Below are positions 1-5,124 of a stretch of DNA of 5,512 nucleotides, one piece after another. The notes under the pieces are model-generated. The model did no database searches, was not told the DNA's origin, and saw nothing but the letters and a program-made list of their open reading frames with translations. A program made the position numbers and the translations under genes. The DNA is taken from the NCBI GenBank assembly GCA_002482415.1, contig DLFY01000125.1, forward strand, positions 4,016 to 9,527, given 5' to 3'. Origin of the DNA: Phycisphaerales bacterium UBA7708 (GTDB lineage Bacteria > Planctomycetota > Phycisphaerae > Sedimentisphaerales > Anaerohalosphaeraceae). Within the stretch, counting starts at the first letter, position 1; each line of letters begins with the position of its first letter.

Positions 1-95
1 TCGTGGCCTCGCTGAGCCAGCAGACGGCAGGTGATCAGGGTGTTTTCCTGTGCACCGCCCAGAACCAGTCGGGTAATAATGTGTACAATTCGCAT
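1..95 (-). CDS. Glycosyltransferase, GT4-like, N-terminal fragment (runs off left edge)
   Basis: Reading the minus strand from an ATG at 95-93 gives 31 codons with no stop before the window edge. The peptide begins MRIVHIITRLVLGGAQENTL and continues to a segment ending LLAQRGH. This is the usual opening of GT-B fold, family 4 glycosyltransferases: a first beta strand (IVHIIT), a glycine-rich turn (LGGAQ) that helps bind the sugar nucleotide, then a helix and an RGH turn before strand two. Such enzymes move sugars from nucleotide donors to lipids or glycans on the cytoplasmic face of the membrane; donor and acceptor cannot be told from this piece. The start lies only 4 bases after the truA stop (99-96), so the two genes are probably cotranscribed and translation may be coupled. 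No strong ribosome site is visible; a GGAAA stretch sits about 16 bases upstream, inside truA. The family call rests on N-terminal pattern alone. Confidence 0.75.
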   Translation of the reverse strand, partial: MRIVHIITRLVLGGAQENTLITCRLLAQRGH

Positions 96-99
96 ACGC

Positions 100-840
100 T
101 TAGTAGAAAATTTCCAACAAACATAATCCGCTTGCCGGGGCGATAGGTCCTGCTTCGGCCCGGTTTTGGGCGGCCAGAATCCGCTGAATATCCGCCGTCG
201 TCCAGCGCCCTCGACCGACTTCGACCAGCGTGCCGACGATATTACGCACCATATTGTACAGAAACCCGTCGGCCTGTACATCGAAATAAATGAATTCACC
301 TTCGCTGTGCACATTGCATTTCAGGATGGTTCGCACGGAACTGAGCCGCTGGTCGCCGGCGGAGGCAAACGACTTGAAATCATGTGTTCCGACCAGCACC
401 GAGGCAGCCTCGGTCATCGCTGCAACATCAAGAGAGCCGGGGCGATGCCAGCAATAGCGGATTTGCATCACGGGCCGAATCGAGCCGGTGTAAATCGTAT
501 AACGATAAATTTTGCTTTGGGTATTGCTGATGGAGTCAAAGGTGTCGGGGACTTCAATAGCCTGAAGAATTGCGATGTCGTCAGGCAGCAGATTATTCAA
601 TGCACGGACAAGGTTCTCTGTCGGTACGGGACTATCGATGTTAAATGCAGCAACCTGCCCGAGGGCGTGAACGCCTGCGTCTGTGCGCGACGACCCCTGT
701 ACATCAACCGTGATGCCGGTCAGTTTTTCAATGGCCTGACAAATGGTGCCCTGAATCGTCGGCATCCCAGGCTGAGCGGCCCAGCCGTGGTAGCAGGTAC
801 CATCGTATTGAATCACCAGTTTGATTTTGCGTAAGGCCAT
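100..840 (-). CDS. truA: tRNA pseudouridine(38-40) synthase TruA
   Basis: TruA converts uridines 38, 39 and 40 of the tRNA anticodon arm to pseudouridine in the cytoplasm. The 246-residue product has the family layout: an opening KLVIQYDGTCYHGW (residues 6-20), the catalytic motif SSRTDAGVHALGQ with Asp54 as the expected nucleophile, an IYRYTIYTG segment with the conserved Tyr at 112, GTHDFKSF (about 151-158), FLYNMVRNIVG (193-203) and a C-terminal APASGLCL. The length is normal or slightly short for the family. I chose ATG 840 over an in-frame start at 924: the longer form adds 28 residues unlike TruA, overlaps the end of asd and would run through an intrinsic terminator. A GGAC stretch just upstream (848-845) is a weak ribosome site. 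No promoter is evident between the terminator and the start, so expression may rely on read-through from asd or a promoter inside it. The glycosyltransferase follows after 4 bases. Confidence 0.95.
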   Translation of the reverse strand: MALRKIKLVIQYDGTCYHGWAAQPGMPTIQGTICQAIEKLTGITVDVQGSSRTDAGVHALGQVAAFNIDSPVPTENLVRALNNLLPDDIAILQAIEVPDTFDSISNTQSKIYRYTIYTGSIRPVMQIRYCWHRPGSLDVAAMTEAASVLVGTHDFKSFASAGDQRLSSVRTILKCNVHSEGEFIYFDVQADGFLYNMVRNIVGTLVEVGRGRWTTADIQRILAAQNRAEAGPIAPASGLCLLEIFY

Positions 841-855
841 ATCGTCCGACAAAGA

Positions 856-881
856 AAAGGCCGGGTCAAAGCCCGGCCTTT
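856..881 (-). terminator. Intrinsic (Rho-independent) terminator after asd
   Basis: A perfect 10-base inverted repeat (AAAGGCCGGG at 856-865, CCCGGCCTTT at 872-881) surrounds a 6-base loop. Read on the minus strand the stem is followed by TCTTTG, so with the stem's own last three T the RNA ends in a U-rich run. It lies 23 bases beyond the asd stop and 15 bases before the truA ATG. It should end most asd transcripts and leave truA to read-through. The stem is symmetric, but on the plus strand the tract after it is not T-rich, so termination is mainly in the minus direction. Confidence 0.85.
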
Positions 882-904
882 GAATCACTCTGATCACTGT
901 TGGG

Positions 905-1909
905 TTATAATAGTTTTTCCGCAATCTGGATGGCGTTCAATGCCGCACCTTTGCGAATCTGGTCACCGGATACCCAGAGGTTGATTCCGCGATTGTCCGG
1001 AATCGATTCATCCTGCCGAATGCGGCCGACATAGATGTCATCCTTGCCTGCCGCATCGATAGCCGGCATCGGGAAGCGATTTTTCTCGCGGTCATCGATG
1101 ATGCCGACGCCGGGGGCGGTGCTCAGCAGGTCTTTGACCTGGGCGGGCGTAATCGGATCGGTGAATTCCAGGTTGATGCTTTCGCTGTGTGCCCGCAGCA
1201 CCGGTACACGCACGCAGGTCGCAGTGATGGCGATACTCTGACAATTGAAAATTTTGCGAGTTTCTTTGACCATCTTGACTTCTTCTTCGTTATACCCGTT
1301 GGGGCCGATCTTGGAGTCGTGGCAGTACAGGTTGAAGGCCAACTGATATTTGAGGTTTTTGGTGGTCGCAGGTTTGCCGGCCAGCACTTCCTTGGCCTGT
1401 TCAATCAGCTCCAGCATCGCCGATTGTCCGGCGCCGCTGGCAGCCTGATAGGTGCTGACGACCATCCGTTTAATCGGATTAGCCTTATGCAGCGGCCACA
1501 TCGGGACGTTGGCAATAATGGTCGAGCAATTGGGATTGGCGATAATTCCTTTATGCTTTTTAATCATTTCCGGGTTGACTTCCGGGATAATCAGCGGCAC
1601 TTCCGGATCCATACGGAAAGCCGAGGAGTTATCGATGACCACCGCACCCGCTTTGGCGGCCGCAGGGGCAAAATCTTTACTGCGCTGACCGCCCGCCGAA
1701 AACAGGGCAATGTCGATACCCTTAAAGCTGTTTTCTGTGAGCAGTTCAACCTTATATGTATTTCCCTTGAAGGTAATAGTCTTGCCGACAGACCGTTCGC
1801 TGGCTAAGCAGACCAGCTTGTCCATCGGAAAGTTCCGCTGTTCAAGGATATTCAAAAATTCCTGTCCGACTGCGCCGGTCACGCCGGCAATCGCAACTTT
1901 TGCACCCAT
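905..1909 (-). CDS. asd: Aspartate-semialdehyde dehydrogenase
   Basis: Asd reduces aspartyl phosphate to aspartate semialdehyde with NADPH in the cytoplasm, the branch point to diaminopimelate, lysine, threonine and methionine. The 334-residue product shows the nucleotide-binding motif AGVTGAVGQEF (8-18), SAGGQRSKDF (71-80), IDNSSAFRMD (92-101), the active site NPNCSTI with catalytic Cys128, STYQAASGAG (152-161), the substrate-binding RAHSES with Arg239 and the general-base His241, and a C-terminal NLWVSGDQIRKGAALNA. Length is normal for the bacterial family. I chose ATG 1909: a TTG at 1924 is in frame, but it is itself the start of the TTGGAG ribosome site, which sits 9 bases before ATG 1909. 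A sigma70-like promoter lies about 55 bases upstream of the ATG and a strong terminator lies downstream, so asd can act as its own transcription unit. In this context it may supply diaminopimelate for the peptidoglycan peptide that MurF completes; that link is inferred. Confidence 0.96.
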   Translation of the reverse strand: MGAKVAIAGVTGAVGQEFLNILEQRNFPMDKLVCLASERSVGKTITFKGNTYKVELLTENSFKGIDIALFSAGGQRSKDFAPAAAKAGAVVIDNSSAFRMDPEVPLIIPEVNPEMIKKHKGIIANPNCSTIIANVPMWPLHKANPIKRMVVSTYQAASGAGQSAMLELIEQAKEVLAGKPATTKNLKYQLAFNLYCHDSKIGPNGYNEEEVKMVKETRKIFNCQSIAITATCVRVPVLRAHSESINLEFTDPITPAQVKDLLSTAPGVGIIDDREKNRFPMPAIDAAGKDDIYVGRIRQDESIPDNRGINLWVSGDQIRKGAALNAIQIAEKLL

Positions 1910-1926
1910 TTTGGTGTACTCCAAAA
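1909..1926 (-). promoter_or_regulatory. asd ribosome-binding site inside a small start-codon hairpin
   Basis: On the minus strand TTTTGG (1926-1921), a 6-base loop AGTACA, and CCAAAA (1914-1909) form a perfect 6-base-pair stem. The GGAG ribosome site (1922-1919) is half in the stem and half in the loop, and the last paired base is the A of the ATG start. The GGAG with 9-base spacing decides the start at 1909. The stem has four A-U pairs and only two G-C pairs, so it is weak; a regulatory role is only a possibility. Confidence 0.5.
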
Positions 1927-1963
1927 AAAGTTAGGTTTCTTACCATAATTTCCAAAGCGAGTT

Positions 1964-1992
1964 ACTATACTGGTTTCGGTTGGAAAATGCAA
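1964..1992 (-). promoter_or_regulatory. Sigma70-type promoter for asd
   Basis: On the minus strand a -35 box TTGCAT (1992-1987) and a -10 box TATAGT (1969-1964) are separated by exactly 17 bases. They match the TTGACA and TATAAT consensus at four and five of six positions. Transcription would begin near 1957, giving an untranslated leader of roughly 48 bases before the asd ATG at 1909. The site is in the gap between ridA and asd, where a promoter for asd is expected. I see no clear operator and no room for a large riboswitch in this leader. Confidence 0.6.
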
Positions 1993-2053
1993 GATAAGCC
2001 TGTAGTTTTTATATCAGGCATAAGTCTGTCGTGTATTAGGTGAAACCAATGTT

Positions 2054-2434
2054 TTATTTCATCGCAACGACCTGGATTTCGACACGGGCACCAAGAGGCA
2101 GGGCGGCCACCTGAAAGGTACTCCGGGCGGGGTAGGGTTCGCTGAAGAAGGTTTTATAGACTTCATTCACCTGGGCAAAATCAGCCATATCTGCAAGAAA
2201 TATCTGGACTTGTACCACGTTTTGAATGGTTAATTCCGCCGCAGTCAGCAGGGCGGTAATATTTTTCAGGACCTGCTGGGCCTGTTCTTTGATGCCGCCA
2301 TAAACCATTTGCCCGGTGGCCGGATCAAGGCCAAGCTGGCCGGAGGCAAAAAACATATTATTGGCCATGACGGCCTGGCTGTAGGGGCCGACCGCTTTGG
2401 GAGCCGATTGCGATACAATCACTTTTTTTTCCAT
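2054..2434 (-). CDS. ridA: RidA family enamine/imine deaminase
   Basis: RidA (YjgF/YER057c/UK114 family) is a small cytoplasmic, normally trimeric enzyme that hydrolyses 2-aminoacrylate and related enamines or imines released by PLP enzymes such as threonine/serine dehydratase, protecting other PLP enzymes. The 126-residue product has the normal length and family marks: VGPYSQAV (15-22) with Tyr18, FFASGQLGLDP (28-38), a QAQQVLKNI helix start (51-59), and the signature PYPARSTFQVAALPLGARVE (100-119), which contains the carboxylate-binding Arg104 and Glu119. Those are the residues expected in active RidA rather than in inactive paralogues. The ATG at 2434 has an excellent AGGAG site (2446-2442) spaced 7 bases away. 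It lies 86 bases after mraY and 144 bases before asd. Codons 2-4 hold a run of eight A. Members of this superfamily vary in substrate, so the exact target is inferred. Confidence 0.93.
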   Translation of the reverse strand: MEKKVIVSQSAPKAVGPYSQAVMANNMFFASGQLGLDPATGQMVYGGIKEQAQQVLKNITALLTAAELTIQNVVQVQIFLADMADFAQVNEVYKTFFSEPYPARSTFQVAALPLGARVEIQVVAMK

Positions 2435-2461
2435 AGCATTTCTCCTGTAAAGAATGTGCGC

Positions 2462-2493
2462 AGTATCTTGGGGTGACTTTCGTCGAACGTCAA
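2462..2493 (-). promoter_or_regulatory. Weak candidate promoter for ridA
   Basis: In the gap between mraY and ridA the minus strand has a good -35-like TTGACG (2493-2488) and a -10-like GATACT (2467-2462). The spacing is 20 bases, longer than the preferred 17, so the pair is suboptimal. If used, transcription would begin near 2455, just ahead of the ribosome site at 2446-2442. There is no terminator after mraY in this gap, so ridA may equally be expressed from the mur transcript. Confidence 0.25.
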
Positions 2494-2520
2494 GAGAAAA
2501 CCGGGTTGTAGGATTCGGAA

Positions 2521-3657
2521 TTACCTGAGTTTCAGAGTTCCCAACGCAATAACTGCAAAGGCGACAGACAGCAGCCAGAATCGGACGACCACCTGCGGTT
2601 CAGACCATCCGGCCAGGTGAAAATGATGGTGAATCGGAGCGCATCGGAAGATGCGTTTGCCGCCGGTATAGCGAAAATACCACACCTGCATCATGACGCT
2701 GGCCATTTCCATCATAAACACGCCGCCAATGACCAGCAGCAGGATTTCATTGCGTGTAACAATAGCCCCGTAGCCCAGTGCGGCACCCAGCGGCAGGGAG
2801 CCGACATCGCCCATAAAAACCGAGGCGGGATGGCAATTATACCACAGAAAGCCGAGAATTGCCCCCGTCAGTGCCCCGAAGAAGATACACAGTTCCCCCG
2901 ATTGGGGAATATGGGGCAGCAGCAGATAGCTGGCCCAACTGATCTGACTGGTCCGCCCCATCATTTCCGAGGCAATATAGCAAAGAATGACCAGTGTTGT
3001 TGAAGCGACACCCAGGCACCCGGAAGCCAGCCCGTCCATCCCGTCGGTCAGGTTGACGGCGTTGCTGGTGGCGGAAATATACAGAATACTGATGATGACA
3101 AATATCCAGGTGGCCAGCGGAATGCCGTATTTATAGAAGGGCAGCCATAGCATCTTGGCGTCTTCAATATTCCGGAAATCCGAATACAGGAAATATGCCA
3201 CCAGCATCGAGCCGCCGAATTGAAACACCAGCTTTTCCCACGGTTTCAGACCGTCGCGGCTGTGCTGACGGGTTTTGCTGGTCAGTTTCAGCCAGTCGTC
3301 AGCCCCGCCCAACCCGCCAAACCAGATTAAGATAAATAAAGCCTTATGGATAAACGGGTTATTCAGTTTTGCCCAGAGTATCGTAGCTCCCGCAATCGCC
3401 GTCAGAATAATAATGCCGCCCATGGTGGGGGTGTTGGCTCGTTCCCGCATCAATTCATTCAAGGCCGCATGGTGAAATTCCGGCCGGTCGCCGATTTTCA
3501 TCCGCATCAGCCAGCGAATGGTTTTGGGTGCCATCAGCACCGCAATGGCAAAAGCAGTTATGGCGGCCAGAATCGCCCGGAACAGCACATCGTCCCAGGC
3601 ATAAAAACCCATATAGTACAGCAGTTCCTTGAGATAAGAACAAAGATGGTAAAGCAA
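2521..3657 (-). CDS. mraY: Phospho-N-acetylmuramoyl-pentapeptide transferase MraY
   Basis: MraY is the integral membrane enzyme that transfers phospho-MurNAc-pentapeptide from UDP to undecaprenyl phosphate, making lipid I. The 378-residue product shows the family marks: NTPTMGGIIILTA (75-87), the Mg-binding region Asp120-Asp121 in GGADDWLKLTSK, NAVNLTDGMDGLASG (199-213), WYNCHPASVFMGDVGSL (272-288) with Asp284, and the cytoplasmic APIHHHFHLAGW (340-351) with His343-345. About ten membrane segments can be read, roughly at 26-44, 78-96, 104-118, 143-158, 181-196, 212-230, 256-272, 286-300, 304-326 and 357-375. It is longer than the E. coli enzyme (360), with extra residues mainly in loops. Translation starts at TTG 3657: this aligns with the usual N-terminus, and an AAGGA site (3670-3666) sits 8 bases before it. 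The only nearby ATG (3662) is out of frame. murF lies 87 bases upstream and ridA follows. MurD, often next after mraY, is absent here. Confidence 0.97.
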   Translation of the reverse strand: MLYHLCSYLKELLYYMGFYAWDDVLFRAILAAITAFAIAVLMAPKTIRWLMRMKIGDRPEFHHAALNELMRERANTPTMGGIIILTAIAGATILWAKLNNPFIHKALFILIWFGGLGGADDWLKLTSKTRQHSRDGLKPWEKLVFQFGGSMLVAYFLYSDFRNIEDAKMLWLPFYKYGIPLATWIFVIISILYISATSNAVNLTDGMDGLASGCLGVASTTLVILCYIASEMMGRTSQISWASYLLLPHIPQSGELCIFFGALTGAILGFLWYNCHPASVFMGDVGSLPLGAALGYGAIVTRNEILLLVIGGVFMMEMASVMMQVWYFRYTGGKRIFRCAPIHHHFHLAGWSEPQVVVRFWLLSVAFAVIALGTLKLR

Positions 3658-3665
3658 TGCATTCG

Positions 3666-3670
3666 TCCTT
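3666..3670 (-). promoter_or_regulatory. Ribosome-binding site that sets the mraY TTG start
   Basis: AAGGA on the minus strand lies 8 bases before TTG 3657. The nearer ATG at 3662-3660 is only 3 bases away and opens a frame unlike MraY. A CCTTT at 3698-3694 is complementary to AAAGG (3671-3667) and could pair over a loop of 22 bases, partly hiding the site. That pairing is short and uncertain. Confidence 0.6.
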
Positions 3671-3744
3671 TAGTATCATACCCGGGCATCATCAAAGGTC
3701 GGGTGAATCTCAGCCGTACCTGTGACAATCCCTGCCGATATCGC

Positions 3745-5121
3745 TTAGGTATAAAGTTTCCTTAATTGTTCAACCGCTTTTTCCATTCCCGCCGAGCGGG
3801 AACCCTTGACTAATACTATATCGGCAGGCCGGACAAACTCATGCAGATTATCGCAAAGGATTTGCGTGTCTGTGAAGGTTTTGCACCGTGCAGGATTGAG
3901 GCCGGCATGAGTTGCACCGGCAATAATATCGGACGCAAACGGGCCTGCGGCCGCAATAAACTGAATACCGCCGCGGGCTGCTTTCTGGCCCAGTTCGTAA
4001 TGAAATTTCTGAGATGCCGGTCCCAGTTCGGCCATGCACCCGGCCACGAAGACCGCCCGCTGATGGTCGATTTGAGACAGGGTGCTCAGGCAGTCGATGG
4101 CATTATCCATCGAGGCCGGATTGGCGTTATAGCAGTCCACGATGACTTTTATCGGGCCTATAGCCTCAATATTCATACGCATTGCAACCGGTTCAATATC
4201 CTTGATTGCATTGGCAAAGTCCGACAGTGACATCCCCATGGTTTTGCAGATAGCCCAGGCGGCCAGGACGTTCATCAAATTAGCCCGCCCCGGCATGGGA
4301 ACTTTGATGGGCAGGCCTTCAAGGGTTAATTCACCCCAGTTACCCTGCGTTTTAAGATTCTGGCCCTGGAAATCACAGGCCGACCCCGTCCCAAACATCA
4401 GGTAGGGGCGATTAAGGCTCATTGTGTAGCAGATGATTTCCGATTGATCGCCGTTGACAATTAACAGTCCGCCCGGGGTCAATCCTTCACTGATGGATAG
4501 CTTTTCGCGGATGATGTGTTCCACCGATCCGAAGCCTTCCAGGTGCGCTGCGGCGACACAGGTCACCAGGGCAATATCGGGTCGGGCGATCCGTGTCAGG
4601 TATCCGATTTCGCCGGGGTGATTGGTCCCCAGCTCCAGCAGCAGGATTTGATGTTCGGGCCGGGCGGCCAGAATAGTCAATGGCAGACCAATATGATTAT
4701 TAAAGCTCTTGGTCGCCTGATGACAGCGGAAGAATTTGCTTAACACATGATAGGTGATATGCCGCGTGGTGGTTTTGCCGGCAGAACCCGTGATGGCGAT
4801 GACTTTGGCAGGCAATTGGCTGCGATACCATGCTGCCAGTTGGCCCATGGCTTTAATCGTATCGTCAACCATCAGCAGGCGGTCTTTTTGTGCCGGCGGC
4901 AAGTCGATGTCCCGCTGCACCACCGCACAGACCGCGCCTTTGTCGAAAGCCTGGGCGACATAATGATGCCCGTCAAAATTCGGGCCGGAGATGGCAAAAA
5001 AGCACTCCCCCGGGCGAATGGTTCGCGTATCGGTACTCACGGCGTCGATGGTGATATCGACCACACGGCCTGAACCGCTGCGGGCATTTAAAATAGTCTG
5101 GAGCGATGAAAAGGTAATCAT
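3745..5121 (-). CDS. murF: UDP-N-acetylmuramoyl-tripeptide--D-alanyl-D-alanine ligase MurF
   Basis: MurF is the cytoplasmic ATP-dependent ligase that adds D-Ala-D-Ala to UDP-MurNAc-tripeptide, giving the pentapeptide used by MraY. The 458-residue product has all three Mur-ligase domains. The N-terminal UDP-binding domain includes STDTRTIRPGECFFAISG (29-46). The central ATPase has the P-loop TGSAGKTTT (111-119, Lys116), NNHIGLPLT (141-149), the metal-binding Glu163 in LELGTNHPGEIG, AHLEGFGS with His193, and Lys207, which lines up with the lysine carbamylated in Mur ligases. The C-terminal domain has VDCYNANPASMDNAI (328-342), GCMAELGP (361-368) and VKGSRSAGMEKAV (438-450). Length is normal. 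The segment before His193 reads TCVAA where many MurF have an asparagine-(I/V)-glycine pattern. The ATG lies 3 bases after the aldo/keto reductase stop; the closest AGGAG (5141-5137) is 15 bases away, so coupled re-initiation seems likely. mraY follows after 87 bases. Confidence 0.96.
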   Translation of the reverse strand: MITFSSLQTILNARSGSGRVVDITIDAVSTDTRTIRPGECFFAISGPNFDGHHYVAQAFDKGAVCAVVQRDIDLPPAQKDRLLMVDDTIKAMGQLAAWYRSQLPAKVIAITGSAGKTTTRHITYHVLSKFFRCHQATKSFNNHIGLPLTILAARPEHQILLLELGTNHPGEIGYLTRIARPDIALVTCVAAAHLEGFGSVEHIIREKLSISEGLTPGGLLIVNGDQSEIICYTMSLNRPYLMFGTGSACDFQGQNLKTQGNWGELTLEGLPIKVPMPGRANLMNVLAAWAICKTMGMSLSDFANAIKDIEPVAMRMNIEAIGPIKVIVDCYNANPASMDNAIDCLSTLSQIDHQRAVFVAGCMAELGPASQKFHYELGQKAARGGIQFIAAAGPFASDIIAGATHAGLNPARCKTFTDTQILCDNLHEFVRPADIVLVKGSRSAGMEKAVEQLRKLYT

Positions 5122-5124
5122 GGA

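Noticed and set aside
166..834. 222-codon plus-strand open frame
   Set aside because: It lies wholly antisense to truA, whose catalytic motifs are intact, and its translation resembles no protein family I recognise.
906..911. Perfect TATAAT on the plus strand at the asd stop, and a TATTAT on the minus strand in the same place
   Set aside because: On the plus strand the only -35-like TTGAAT is 20 bases away and no gene follows in that direction. On the minus strand there is no suitable -35, and the transcript would still run into the terminator.
838..924. Longer truA from an in-frame ATG at 924
   Set aside because: The extra 28 residues are not TruA-like, overlap asd and span an intrinsic terminator.
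1187..1807. 206-codon plus-strand open frame
   Set aside because: It is antisense to asd, which has its active-site Cys and His in place; this is a shadow of the codon pattern of the real gene.
1910..1924. asd start at TTG 1924
   Set aside because: The TTG is part of the TTGGAG ribosome site for ATG 1909 and has no ribosome site of its own; the dinucleotide-binding fold begins right after ATG 1909.
1998..2019. Inverted repeat GCCTG/CAGGC as a ridA terminator
   Set aside because: The stem has only five pairs with a 12-base loop, and there is no clean U-tract after it.
3667..3698. Palindromic-looking stretch with central CCCGGG before mraY
   Set aside because: Beyond the CCTTT/AAAGG ends and the central CCCGGG, the arms pair poorly, so it is not a convincing operator or terminator.
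3690..3744. Promoter for mraY in the gap after murF
   Set aside because: The TATGAT near 3678 has no -35 partner at usable spacing and would put the start point on the ribosome site.
3346..3765. 139-codon plus-strand open frame over the mraY start and the gap before it
   Set aside because: It is mostly antisense to mraY, has a low-complexity, family-free translation and no convincing ribosome site.
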